A stretch of DNA of 64,000 bases from Pythium myriotylum (lineage: Eukaryota > Oomycota > Peronosporomycetes > Pythiales > Pythiaceae): contig JALJCQ010000016.1 in the NCBI GenBank assembly GCA_023091665.1, forward strand, positions 1,302,001-1,366,000, read 5' to 3'. How positions within the stretch are numbered: position 1 is the stretch's first letter; the number at the start of each line of letters is the position of its first letter. Below, piece after piece: positions 29,409 through 39,069 of this stretch. The translations under genes were made by a program, and so were the position numbers. The notes under the pieces were generated by a model, which was not told the origin of the DNA, searched no databases, and saw only the letters and a program-made list of their open reading frames with translations.

Positions 29409-30309
29409 CTTTGTCTACGAGGAACGTGGTAAATAATAGTGTGGGGGAAGTGACCGGCCTCGTGTGCCTTGATGACATCATTTCGACTCGATCCATTGTC
29501 TCCCGAACGAGCACAATCTTACCCGGAGACGGAGCAGCTCATCCGGCTTGTCGCCAATCGCACCGCCACCACTGTGTATTTCCTGGTACCTCAAGGACTT
29601 GAGCGGGTGTCCGGACCGACGTTACTTGGTTGAGAATCGGAAAACGATGTGTTTTTGTTAAAATTGGCTCTTCTGTGCAGCTCGAGATCCTTTTCTGCAA
29701 AGTCGCGCCAAGTGCCTTTGCACGAACAGAAGGAATCCCACACCTTGAAAGAGTTCGTGAAAGTTACAACCACGTACTGCACTACAGAGAGAGAGAGAGA
29801 GGATCTTAGGGCTCGGGTCGGCTGAATAACCCTCCCCGCTTAGAATGCTCTTTGGGCATATACTCATGACTTGCACGTACTCTTCATTGCCCGGGTGGAG
29901 TAGAATGCTGGATGAAAGACATGCACATTCCTCGTCTATTTTTTATTTTGGTCTTTTACTCGCCTCACAGGATCACGAGTCCAATGGCTTCCTCATTTAG
30001 AGTGTAATCATGAGAAGTCCCGCCATATGCGTAGTGTGCTGGTACTATTTTATGAAGACAATAGATGACACCCCAGTTCATTTGCGAGCAGATGTTGTGT
30101 CTACTGAGAGCTATGGGGGCTGAGATCCGAGCAAAGTCTCACGCTCGCTTGATACATGTATAATCTATTGGCCTATCGGTGCCAATGGGATAAGCTCTGG
30201 TGAACTGCCAGGAGGCGCCTTTACATCCTCTTGGGTCTGGTTGATCTCTACCTCGAGCGTGTTCTAATCGCCGAACACCCTTGGTCAGCCCAAACTGCTC
30301 GTCTGCCTT
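29409..30309. other. Spacer between the transporter array and the EB1-like gene
   Basis: About 0.9 kb. The sense sequence AAGATTGTGC (29,511-29,520) repeats the promoter core seen before copies 6-8 and lies about 105 bases before the ATG of copy 9. A short GA repeat sits at about 29,787-29,802. No gene is supported. Confidence 0.45.
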
Positions 30310-30355
30310 TTACCGCAGAAGAAACCCCACCAAATCCTCTGCCCGTCCAGCAAGT

Positions 30356-31499
30356 TCATCCAAAAGAGCCTCGATCTGGCATGGGAAAATACAAAGAGTC
30401 AGTGATGCGACACATCGTAAACCCACCCGAGTCTTTGAAGACAACCAGTCGGTAGAGGTCGTTGGACACTACTGGAGACCCACTCGTTTGGAGATCGCGA
30501 GCCTTTGTCGCCTTGTTCTGTCTCGATGCAGCTTTATGTCTGCTACGCATGGAGATGTCTTCGTCGGACAGGGCATGCTCAAGCTGACTGAGGATTGACT
30601 CGGCGAGCATCGTGCTCGAGTACGAATGTCTGATCATGCGACCCTGTTAACACCTCGAGTGTAGCGTCTGGAATCTGCAGTGCGTACTCAACATAGCGGA
30701 GCAATGGGTCAGTGACGATCTTTGCACTTTCCTCGGTGGTTGCCTGGTCAACTAGCTGCGTGTCAGTGAGCTGGTCACCGATAATGTCGTCCAGTGTGAG
30801 ATTGTCTGGCACTTCGTCGGGGTTGATGATATCCAGAGCGAGTCCGAGTCTCCCTGTCGTCAAGAAGCCTTCTCCCGCTACCTTTGACGACATCTACACA
30901 CGATCGTATGAGGATGTCAGATCTCTAGAACCTCGAAAAGAGGCCATCCTACCGCATAGCTCGGCACGAGGTTCATGTTGGCGTGGTCGAGTCCCCGAAG
31001 TGATAGCGTCGAGTCGGCCAGCAGCAGTTGCTGACGACGCGCAAACCCGCGATATTTGCGCACGGCGTCTGGATACGTCTTATGCGCATAGTCATGAAGC
31101 CAGTGGAGGAACTCGAAGTGCTCTTGGAAGACCCCATCCACGAGCTTCTTTACGGGGATCTCCTAGCAAGAGCGCCACCCACCCACACAAAAAATCAACT
31201 TTTACATCATCAAAGCAAGATGTGTGCAATTTGTGAAAACCCACTTTGTGGATATCACATGCATGAAAGGCTCTCCGTAGCACGCGAAAGTTGCGTTCGC
31301 AGTCGGCGTGGCTCTTGGCGTGGAACTGGACCTGCTGGAGCGGCACTTTGCCCGGGTGCAGCGCGTCCAGCACCTGGCAGTACGCGATTCCGTCGGCGAG
31401 ATGCTCCACTTTGGTGTAATCGGTCTCAAGTAGCTCATTGAGCCACGCCAGCAGCTCCAGTCGGCCGATGCCACGGGCCTTGAGCCGACGGATGCTCAT
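30356..31499 (-). CDS. EB1/RP-family calponin-homology protein (microtubule plus-end type)
   Basis: EB1 proteins track growing microtubule ends through an N-terminal CH domain. Exon 1 (31245-31499) starts at ATG 31499, giving MSIRRLKARGIGRLELLAWL and then DYTKVEHLADGIAYCQVLDA; exon 2 (30953-31162) supplies EIPVKKLVDGVFQEHFEFLH. These are the typical EB1 CH blocks, and the 82-base intron is phase 0. A 59-base intron leads to exon 3 from 30893. Read directly, exon 3 stops at 30579 (259 residues). Alternatively, a 55-base intron inside it joins a second frame (SILSQLEHALSDEDISMRS and on) that continues to about 30,356. The 3' structure is therefore unresolved. Neither version shows a clear EBH dimerisation domain or EEY/F tail, so this may be a divergent paralogue. 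Confidence 0.72.
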
Positions 31500-31834
31500 G
31501 TCGAGCGTGTTCACACGTCGCTTCAAGATCGCGAGTATGGGATGTTGCACGAAGGTAACGGTTACCTCGTGTTGTAATTTACCGTAAAGAAACTCCGGAA
31601 ATATCGAAACTTTTGGTTGGGTGTCCCGAATGTCCCGAACGAAGATCGCTACAAGAGCCACCCCAAAAATCTTTCACGTCGTTGGAGACAAAGCCACGCA
31701 CCCCGTAGGGTGCCAGTCGCGGTCGGTCGAGCCTCCCGAGTGTCGCTCGTTGTGGAACAAAATCTGAGGCGGAACCAAAATCTGCGACCGGATCAAAAAA
31801 AATACGATATTAGCACAAAAAAACAAAAACAAAG
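31500..31834. other. Divergent promoter region, EB1-like gene and 362-residue protein
   Basis: 335 bases between two divergent starts. The plus-strand gene is preceded by an A-rich leader (AAAAAAACAAAAACAAAG) immediately before its ATG. No other feature is seen. Confidence 0.4.
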
Positions 31835-32923
31835 ATGGCGCTTGCCACGCCCCGCCGGACGAAGGCTCCGGACGCGGTCCGGAGCTCCGAGTCCAGCGAC
31901 GTCAACACGTCTCCGGATGCCTGGCGAATCCAGTTGACGACCGCCGTCCCTCCTCTTGCAACCGCGGGGGACAATTCACCGAGAGCCGTGACGACCTCGG
32001 GCTTCCAGCCCGTGCACCGCAAGCCCAAGGCCAAGCGCAACCGCAAGGGCTGGGGGCCCTACCGGAGCGTCACCAAGGAGCGCTCGGTCGACTTTAACCT
32101 CACGCTCGATGTCCAGCACCTCAAGATGGAGATCCAGCAGCTTGAGACCACACGCGACCTTTTGCACTCGATGCGGCTCCAGCAACGCCACTCGCCGAAT
32201 GGCTCGCTCGTGCGAGTCGTGCGCGAGTATTTCCAGCTCTTTCGCCAAGGGTTCCGCGTGGAAGAACGAACGCGGCGGCGCCACGTGATCACGGCCGGCG
32301 TGCAACGAGATTTCTTGCTTAGTGTGGTGGATGAGGACATTGATTTCGGCAATGGGCGCGGACTCGACTTCATGATCGAGCAGATCCGACGGTACTCGCT
32401 ACTGCTGCGGTTCATCTGCATGAAGATGGACTCGACGACCATCGTGCTCACGGATAACGACGGCGTCATGATCAAAGCCCATGGGACGCTCCGATTTCAG
32501 GTCTTGCGCGAGACCATCATGGCCGTGTTTCCGCATATTCTTGGGAATGAAGTGCTCTGCTCCAAGCTCATTGGTGCCGAAGTCGAAGCGACGAGTGTAA
32601 TCACGTTCCACTTCAACACCAACGACCGTATGTGCGGATACGAGCCGGACGCCGATTTTGTCATGGCTTTTAACGAAGTGTTGCGCGATCCAGAAGACGT
32701 GCTAGAGCTGCTGGGTCAAGCGAAAATTGGCGAGAAAAGCACGCTTGAAGTGGCCCATGACTGGGAAGTAGACGACCTGGAGGCGGACCAGAGCGCCAGC
32801 GGTTCAGTGTTACCTGTTGAGGACGACCACGGTCTTCGTCAGACCACATCCGATAACCACGCTCGAGGTCACTACTCCAGGACTCCACTATCGCTGGATT
32901 ATCGTGCTATCGTTAGCCGTTAA
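31835..32923 (+). CDS. Oomycete-type conserved protein, basic helix plus NTF2/START-like domain (paralogue A)
   Basis: A 362-residue single-exon protein of unknown function. An Arg/Lys-rich stretch (HRKPKAKRNRKGWGPYRS, residues about 61-78) is followed by a leucine-patterned helix (FNLTLDVQHLKMEIQQLETT), an arrangement recalling a degenerate bZIP, then GSLVRVVREYFQLFRQGFRV. The C-terminal half (about 145-310), from QRDFLLSVVDEDIDFG to EDVLELLGQAKIG, is predicted alpha/beta and may be an NTF2- or START-like fold; that is a guess from pattern. A gene with the same layout and exactly the same length lies at 33,697-34,785. The stop codon TAA is followed after three bases by the ATG of the next gene in the same frame. 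Nuclear regulation is possible but not shown. Confidence 0.7.
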   Translation: MALATPRRTKAPDAVRSSESSDVNTSPDAWRIQLTTAVPPLATAGDNSPRAVTTSGFQPVHRKPKAKRNRKGWGPYRSVTKERSVDFNLTLDVQHLKMEIQQLETTRDLLHSMRLQQRHSPNGSLVRVVREYFQLFRQGFRVEERTRRRHVITAGVQRDFLLSVVDEDIDFGNGRGLDFMIEQIRRYSLLLRFICMKMDSTTIVLTDNDGVMIKAHGTLRFQVLRETIMAVFPHILGNEVLCSKLIGAEVEATSVITFHFNTNDRMCGYEPDADFVMAFNEVLRDPEDVLELLGQAKIGEKSTLEVAHDWEVDDLEADQSASGSVLPVEDDHGLRQTTSDNHARGHYSRTPLSLDYRAIVSR

Positions 32924-32926
32924 ATT

Positions 32927-33451
32927 ATGGCATTCTCGAGAGGATGGCACCACCATATTGCTGAAATCGAATCGCAACAACGAGCGTTTCTGCTCGAGTT
33001 CGTGTCACCCAACGTGATTTTCGGTGACTTTGTGGGCCACGTCGCTATCGAAAACGCATGGAAGGCGCTTTGCACCAGCTTCGAGCTGCTCAACTACCGT
33101 GTGGCGTCAGAACCAAAGCTTGCCGTTCACGAAGCCTCGACCTCGGTACATGTGAGGGTTTTGTACGACCTGTCGATCGATATCTCAACCATCCATGCCG
33201 TATTTCCTGAGATCCTCCGACACCCCGAGCTCGTGCAAGCCTTGTTAGGCGCCGAGATCACGTGCCCGAGCGATCTGTGGTTCGAGTGGATGGTCGACCA
33301 CCCTGACCATCGAGTGGCTCGACTCGTCGAACAATTTGACTGGGACACTGCGCTATTGGCTCTTCTACCGAATCCAACTCATCGAGCGTTTCTCCTGCAG
33401 CATGCCAAGCTCACAGCTGATGGCCACGTTCGATTTGAGAGTGGAAGCTGA
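32927..33451 (+). CDS. Related single-domain protein (paralogue B), three bases downstream and in frame
   Basis: A 174-residue frame starting MAFSRGWHHHIAEIESQQRA. It aligns by eye with the C-terminal domain of the preceding and following genes (QQRAFLLEFV against QRDFLLSVVD; VFPEILRHPELVQALLGAEI against VFPHILGNEVLCSKLIGAEV; TADGHV against TPDGHV in the third gene) but lacks the basic and leucine-patterned N-terminus. It could be a separate gene, a second domain translated after the TAA, or an exon: removal of a 75-base GT-AG segment (32,867-32,941) would skip the TAA and fuse both domains in frame. Function unknown. Confidence 0.6.
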   Translation: MAFSRGWHHHIAEIESQQRAFLLEFVSPNVIFGDFVGHVAIENAWKALCTSFELLNYRVASEPKLAVHEASTSVHVRVLYDLSIDISTIHAVFPEILRHPELVQALLGAEITCPSDLWFEWMVDHPDHRVARLVEQFDWDTALLALLPNPTHRAFLLQHAKLTADGHVRFESGS

Positions 33452-33696
33452 GATTCCAAATTAAAAAATCAACAACAAAAAATCGCAAGACCACTTCAAC
33501 TTCGCTCGGTAATCAAATTAGCTCGTGAGCAGTTACGATATTACCACCCATCCTCCGATGCACAATTGGGTCTTTGGATTTTTGGGTACTCGGTCCGTTG
33601 TCTCCAGTTTACCGAACAGCGCAACTCTTGCCATCTCTGAACACCTCGCGTACCTTCGCGTGGACCCCTCGACGACTCTCTCTCTCTCGCTCATCG

Positions 33697-34785
33697 ATGG
33701 ACCAGCCGCGCAGCTCTAGTCGCGAGCTTCTCGTGGGTCGCGCTAGTCGCCACGAGGCGCTCGCTGGATTCGAATCCAGTAAACCTCGTGGCGCGATCCA
33801 GTTGACAGCGATGACGACCACGACCGGGTACCACTTCAAGCACCGCAAGCCACGGGCGACTCGCAACCGCAAAGGCTCGGGCCCGTACAAGAGCGTGCTC
33901 AAAGAAAGGGCTGTGGCCTTCAACCTCACGCTCGACGTGCAGCACCTCAAGCAGGAGATCCAGCAGCTCGAGACCACGCGCGACTTGCTTCGGTCTCGGC
34001 TTTTGCAGCAACGCCACTTGCCGAGCGGCTCGCTCGTGCAAGTCGTGAGAGAGTACTACCGACTCTTTCGTCAGGGCTTCCGCGTTGAGGAACATCCGCG
34101 ACGGCGGCGCGTCATCACTGCTGGCGTGCAGCGCGAGTTTCTGTTCAGCGTCATTGATGAAGACATCGACTTTGGTAACGGACTGGGCGGCGTCGAGTTC
34201 ATGATCGAGCAGATCCGTCGGTACTCGCTACTGTTGCGGTTTATTTGCCTCAAGATGGACAGCTTCGAGATCGTGCTGCTGGAGGACCGCACGGTGATGA
34301 TCAAGGCCACGGGGTCGATCCGCTTCCAGATTTTAAGGGAGACCATCCTCGGGCTCTTTCCCCATATTATCTCCAACGCCTCGCTCTGTTCTCGGCTCAT
34401 TGGAGCCGAAGTCGAAGCGCCGAATCTCGTGTCGTTCTACTTTGATTCGCAGAGCCGAGTCACTCGCTACGAATTCGACGTCGACTACGTCAAATGCTTC
34501 AGTGACGTTTTGGGCAACCTCGAGGATGTGCTGGAGCTGCTCGGGCAGTCGAGAATCGGCGACAAGAGCATGTTTGGGGTCACCCCGGACGGCCACGTTG
34601 AAGAAGTCGTGCTGTATGAAGAACGAGATGACGAACGCCAAGTCCTAGGACACACCGAAAATACTACAGTTGGGCTTCCTCGCCGTCGTGACGAAATTCT
34701 CACGCCTGCTCGTCGAGGAAAAGAGCTGTTCCTCGACGTGGACGATTTCCAGGACCCAGGAATCGAGTACGATGTATATCTATGA
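33697..34785 (+). CDS. Oomycete-type conserved protein, basic helix plus NTF2/START-like domain (paralogue C)
   Basis: A 362-residue paralogue of the gene at 31,835. The ATG at 33697 (MDQPRSSSRELLVGRASRHE) was chosen because the frame upstream starts only with TTG and because it gives the same length as paralogue A. The basic motif HRKPRATRNRKGSGPYKS, the helix FNLTLDVQHLKQEIQQLETT and the block EDIDFGNGLGGVEFMIEQIR are nearly the same in both. The last 70 residues differ and are acidic. A local duplication is clear; function is not known. It converges on the coiled-coil membrane protein gene. Confidence 0.72.
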   Translation: MDQPRSSSRELLVGRASRHEALAGFESSKPRGAIQLTAMTTTTGYHFKHRKPRATRNRKGSGPYKSVLKERAVAFNLTLDVQHLKQEIQQLETTRDLLRSRLLQQRHLPSGSLVQVVREYYRLFRQGFRVEEHPRRRRVITAGVQREFLFSVIDEDIDFGNGLGGVEFMIEQIRRYSLLLRFICLKMDSFEIVLLEDRTVMIKATGSIRFQILRETILGLFPHIISNASLCSRLIGAEVEAPNLVSFYFDSQSRVTRYEFDVDYVKCFSDVLGNLEDVLELLGQSRIGDKSMFGVTPDGHVEEVVLYEERDDERQVLGHTENTTVGLPRRRDEILTPARRGKELFLDVDDFQDPGIEYDVYL

Positions 34786-34962
34786 GCACAACCAGAACGC
34801 GTGAAAGTACTCAGTACGACCAGGCGTCTCATATTTGATCGGGTAGGTTTCGAAATAAGTCCATGGAGTGACGCACGAACGCGAGAGCGTGCGGGGATCG
34901 CTAGAGACCCCAATCGCGTGCAGCTCGTTTGTTTTGTTTCTTTGTCTTGTTTCTTCTTCTTC

Positions 34963-36204
34963 TTACTTTTGCTTCTTGCCCGTCGCGCGCTTGCCATTCG
35001 TGGAAGTGGCCGGCGTCTTGGCGGTCGACGGCGTCGCCGTTGGGCTCGGCGGTGCGCCGTTCGCTGCGAGCTTTCGCGAGACCTTGCGCTTGGACTTGGA
35101 ACGCTTCCGTGCGCACCGGCCGCAGCAGAAGCCGAGCGTGAGGATGCACAAAACCGTGCGGATGACAAACCACGTCAAGCTGAGCACGAGGCGAAGCAGC
35201 AGAAACGCGATCGGCGCCGCGAGCACGATCAGCGAACCGTCGACGATCTTCTGCGCGTACGGCGCGGTGCTTTCGTTCTGCTTGAGCACGGCAATCGCGT
35301 CGCGGCGCACGGCCTTGCCGCGCTTGAGCGCGAGATTGCAGTACTGGACCGAAAGCTTTTGCAGACGCACGATCTCGGCCTCGAGCAGCGGGCGGTACTG
35401 CTTGATGTACGGCTGGGAGGCCTTGTGCAGATCAGCAATGAGCGGGTCGAGCGTAGCCGCGAGGTGGTCGGCATAGAGCTGGCTCGAGACGTCCGTGACC
35501 TGCTTCTTGTAGGCTTCGAGCGCGTCAAGCGCCTGCGCGACGCCCGCTGAGCCCTGCTGCGCCGACTCGAGCTGCACACGCAACGCCGCGACGGCGTCCG
35601 ATGCGAGCACGACGCCTTCGTCGTAATAGGACGAGAGCAGCGCCGAGATCGTGAGCTTCTCGTCCATCTTCTGCAGCTCGTCGCGCAGCGCTTCGTTCTT
35701 CTTGCGCGAGCTCGCGACGTCGCGCTCGAGCGACTTGACCTGGTCCTGCGACTTGAGCAGCTTGGCCTTGGCGTCCGAGACTTCGGCCTCGCGCTTGCCG
35801 AGCGTTTCTTTCTGCTTCTCGAGCTGCGTCTTGAGCTCCTGCACCGTCTTCTCGAGCGTCGCGACCTGCGACTGCAGCTTGTCGAGCGTCGCCGCGTGCT
35901 CTTTCTCGAGCTTCGCGGCCGTCTTCTTGCTGCTCGCGAGCGCGCTCTTGGCGTGGCTCTTCTCGGCCTCGAGCTGCGCTTGGAGCTCGCTCTTCTCCTT
36001 GTTCCACTGGCCGTTGGCCGCCACGAGCTGGCTCTGCCACTTCTCGCGCTCCGTCTCGAGCAGGTCGATCTTGGCCTCGTAGCTCGCGAGCGTCTCGGGC
36101 GCCACGCACGTCGCGCCGCCGTCGGTCTGCGAGGCCTTGGCGTCCGCGCGCACGGCCGCGGCGAGCGCCGCGAGCGTCAGCACGAAGGTTCGCACGCGCA
36201 CCAT
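34963..36204 (-). CDS. Secretory-pathway coiled-coil protein with C-terminal membrane segments
   Basis: A 413-residue protein not recognised as a named family. The ATG at 36204 gives a textbook signal peptide (MVRVRTFVLTLAALAAAVRA); the 14 codons further upstream start at GTG and were excluded. Residues about 40-190 are a long Lys/Glu/Gln-rich heptad region (coiled coil). A less charged helical region follows to about 320. Then come two closely spaced hydrophobic segments (about 322-360) ending FCCGRCARKRSKSKRK, and a Lys/Ser/Thr/Pro-rich tail. The layout suggests a lumenal or extracellular coiled coil anchored in a membrane with a basic cytosolic tail, perhaps a tether. There are no introns. 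Confidence 0.72.
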   Translation of the reverse strand: MVRVRTFVLTLAALAAAVRADAKASQTDGGATCVAPETLASYEAKIDLLETEREKWQSQLVAANGQWNKEKSELQAQLEAEKSHAKSALASSKKTAAKLEKEHAATLDKLQSQVATLEKTVQELKTQLEKQKETLGKREAEVSDAKAKLLKSQDQVKSLERDVASSRKKNEALRDELQKMDEKLTISALLSSYYDEGVVLASDAVAALRVQLESAQQGSAGVAQALDALEAYKKQVTDVSSQLYADHLAATLDPLIADLHKASQPYIKQYRPLLEAEIVRLQKLSVQYCNLALKRGKAVRRDAIAVLKQNESTAPYAQKIVDGSLIVLAAPIAFLLLRLVLSLTWFVIRTVLCILTLGFCCGRCARKRSKSKRKVSRKLAANGAPPSPTATPSTAKTPATSTNGKRATGKKQK

Positions 36205-36468
36205 CGTCGGAGGGAGGGGTCTCGGGAGTGCGAGATGACCGGCCACGTATCAAATGTGTTGTTCCCTCGTTTCGGAAAAAGAATCCAGTGTTTAAAGCAC
36301 TGTTGGTTTGGGCCGCTCAAGGGATCTGGTTTCTATACAAAAATCAAGTGTAGTGGGAAAGATCGCAGGTGGGGGAGAGTGTTGGAAACAGTGTTTTAAT
36401 CGGCGGCCATGAAGAGCGTCGACCACCGTGGCGGGCTGTCTGGGTTGAAGTGGGAACCAAGGGCTCAC

Positions 36469-38765
36469 TTACTTGGTTTTGCCGAACGTTGAGGTCTTGG
36501 AGCTGCTGGTGGGAGGCGTCGTGGTCGATGCGACGGCGTCACTTGACATGAGAGGCTTGCTCTGGTTCTCGACGTGGATGTGGATCTCCGAGTTGCTCAG
36601 AGGCGTCACGTCGGCTCCTCGGCCACTGTATACAAATGCAAAAGTGAGACCGTGCCGACGTATGGGGGTTGGATGAGGATAGAGATCACTTACACTGGGG
36701 GAGGGGTTGGCGTGGGGTTTTCTTCGTGGAGCACTGAGAGAGCCTCGATGAAAGCTTTGGGCTTGATGAACGACGTCGTGCCGAGAATCACGTCGCGCTT
36801 CTCGGACCGACGCAGTTCGTAGATGCTGCGAAGCTACTCCGTGAAAATGAATCAGTATTCTATGACGAATATGAATCGCTTGAGTGTGGTAACACGAACC
36901 TCTGCGTATGTTGCACCTCCGCAGATGAAGACCAGCATCTTTTCTCCGGAGAACTCGTCTTTTTCCTGCGTTTCATGCTGTTAGCCAGGTAAATCATGAC
37001 GGACCCGCGTTGGCTGCTCACATACCGTGGCTGCTTCAAGCTTCCCTGGTTTGGCTGGGGTTTTCCTTGTGGAAAATAAACAAGTGTGAACTATTGACGG
37101 GTTCCAAATCGCGGATGAAGCTTACTTTCGGAGTGAGATCGGTCCCGCCTTTTTCTTGCCATCGTCATATGAAGAGGTTGGTGGAGGCGCAATAATATAC
37201 GGGTACTCTTGGAGATCAAGCGTGTTTTTCAAAGCTCGTTCAAGGATTGTTTTGATACTGGGATCGTGGCGAGCATTTGAATACTCTACAGTTTCTGCCT
37301 TCTTGGATGCCTCCTTGATTTCTTCAGGTGTCAGCTGGCTATTTCCGTTCTGTTTGAAAATCAACCCACCGGCAACGTTGAGCATGTTGTTCATGGCCAA
37401 CTCGTACTTCTTCGAAAAGTTACACCCCTGAATGATTTTTCTTTTGTCTTGCGTCTTGATTGTATCTTGGGTCAAATTGAACACCATTGCGACGCGAAAT
37501 CGGTCGCTCTCAGACAGCTTTGGATCTTTGAAAAGATCTTCGAGCTGTTTCGTCAAAACTGCATGTTTGATCTTTTTGCCAGACTCATCAACCCCAGTAG
37601 CCATGGTTTGCTCAACATTCGATGCCTCCAACAGACTCGATTTGGTGAAGAGATCCATTGCTTGTCCAGCAAGCCAAAGGTGCTGCGACAGCTTACCAAG
37701 CATTTCTCGGTACTCGGGCAGTTCCCTCAGAGCCGCAGCCATCGATCGCAAGTCGGTGGATTTTCCTTTACCCAAGGAGGCACCAGCATTCGATGCAGAC
37801 AGTTGAGCCATCCGCTTGCTGATCTCTTCGCTGACCTTGGCAATGTGAGTATGGCGATATTCGATCCAAAACTTATCATTCTCGTTTAGAAACGCAGTCT
37901 TCATGACTGTGCCCGAGTTCGTCTCGGCTGGATAAGTGATTTGCTCTTCCTCGATGTCCACCAGATCGTACACCAACGCTTGGAACGTACTCTCGTGCAT
38001 CATCGGTGCGACAAGGTCTTGCCCTCGGTCAATGAAGAACAGCGTCCCGCGATTTGCCGCGTACGTGAACGCATCGTTCTTGGCAACGAACTCGTTCATT
38101 TTAGCTTGGAACATGTGCGCTAGTTTCTCCATCCGTGGCTGCTCGGCCTTAAACCTCACGTACGGATATTCCTCGAGTGTCGCACACACCGACACGAGCC
38201 GCTCGCAAATGGACTGAAGCAGTTTATCGTCTTTCTTCTCCGCAGGAGAGTACAACTGGTGGAAGCAGTCGGGCATATCGAGCGAAAACGCGCACTTCTC
38301 CAACGCGAGAAAGTCTGTGTGCACTTCCTGGAGAGCCTTGAGCCTCGGCAGTAGCCCATGGGCATCTTTGAGTTCGTTCAGCACTGCATCCTCGGCGTGG
38401 CTGAGAAAGTACAAGTACGCGTCGTTATATTTCGGCTTCTCCGGTATGGCAAAGTCAGCGGCGATCTTGCGCACGTTCTCGGGCGTGGGCGTGACAAAGT
38501 AGACGACGTTCATCTCTGGGAAGGGCTGCCGGTTGAGCTCGAGCCGTTCGATGATCGAGACGCCGCAGTCCGTGAGGTCGCTCATGCGTACAGCGTAGTT
38601 GAGGATGCGTGTGGTGTGGTCGTCCACGACCAGCACGACCCACCCGCGCGTGAGCTGCGTCACGTGCTTGAGCATCTTGAGCAGGATCTTGTCCTGCACG
38701 ACGCGCCGCAAGTTGACGTCGTGCGCGTTCGCCACGGCGCCGCTCGCGGCCGCCGGCACCTCCAT
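36469..38765 (-). CDS. Sec1/Munc18-family protein, SNARE regulator
   Basis: SM proteins clasp syntaxin-type SNAREs and promote vesicle fusion. Five exons give 680 residues, a normal length: 37126-38765, 37026-37065, 36900-36965, 36694-36833 and 36469-36625. All introns are GT-AG with matching phases. The start ATG at 38765 (MEVPAAASGAVANAHDVNLR) replaces a TTG nine codons upstream. Family blocks are QDKILLKMLKHVTQLTRGWV, PTPENVRKIAADF, TLFFIDRGQDLVAPMMHEST and the C-terminal MLVFICGGATYAE followed by KRDVILGTTSFIKPKAFIEA, matching the usual final Sec1 blocks. The TAA at the end overlaps a good donor (AAGTAAGTGAG), so one more exon is possible. Which membrane step it serves cannot be told. Confidence 0.9.
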
Positions 38766-39069
38766 CGATAGCTCTGCGCTTGCTCTCTCCAATGAACCGC
38801 GCTCGCGCAGCTCAAACCTTCTCGATCCCGAGCAATCGGCGCGCGCAGGTCAACGCTGCTGGCCGTTTCCCCCCTTCTCGCACCATCCCATTTGGAAAGG
38901 AAACCCACACTTCAACCAAGCGGCGATAAGTTAACATTTATTTTACTTAACACGGAACTACACTAAGTTCGTATAGATGGGAATAAGCGTACTTAGAGGT
39001 TCGCGGCAACGTTTTTGGCGGGAAAGCAATTGGCAAGCAGCTCAGTTGGAGGAACGCAAGCGATCGAAG
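38766..39069. promoter_or_regulatory. Divergent promoter, Sec1-type gene and primase large subunit
   Basis: 304 bases between two start codons on opposite strands. An ATG at 38,977 is in frame with the primase gene and would add 31 residues; it was not chosen because the added residues do not resemble the family N-terminus. AT-rich sequence lies at 38,928-38,950. Confidence 0.45.

Noticed and set aside
33452..33696. Frame extending paralogue C upstream to 33,574
   Set aside because: It begins with TTG and contains CT-rich leader-like sequence; the ATG at 33,697 gives the same length as paralogue A.
38977..39069. In-frame upstream ATG of the primase gene
   Set aside because: The 31 added residues do not resemble the family N-terminus, and MLNVGNRRRELQEQ fits the normal start better; it is kept as an alternative.
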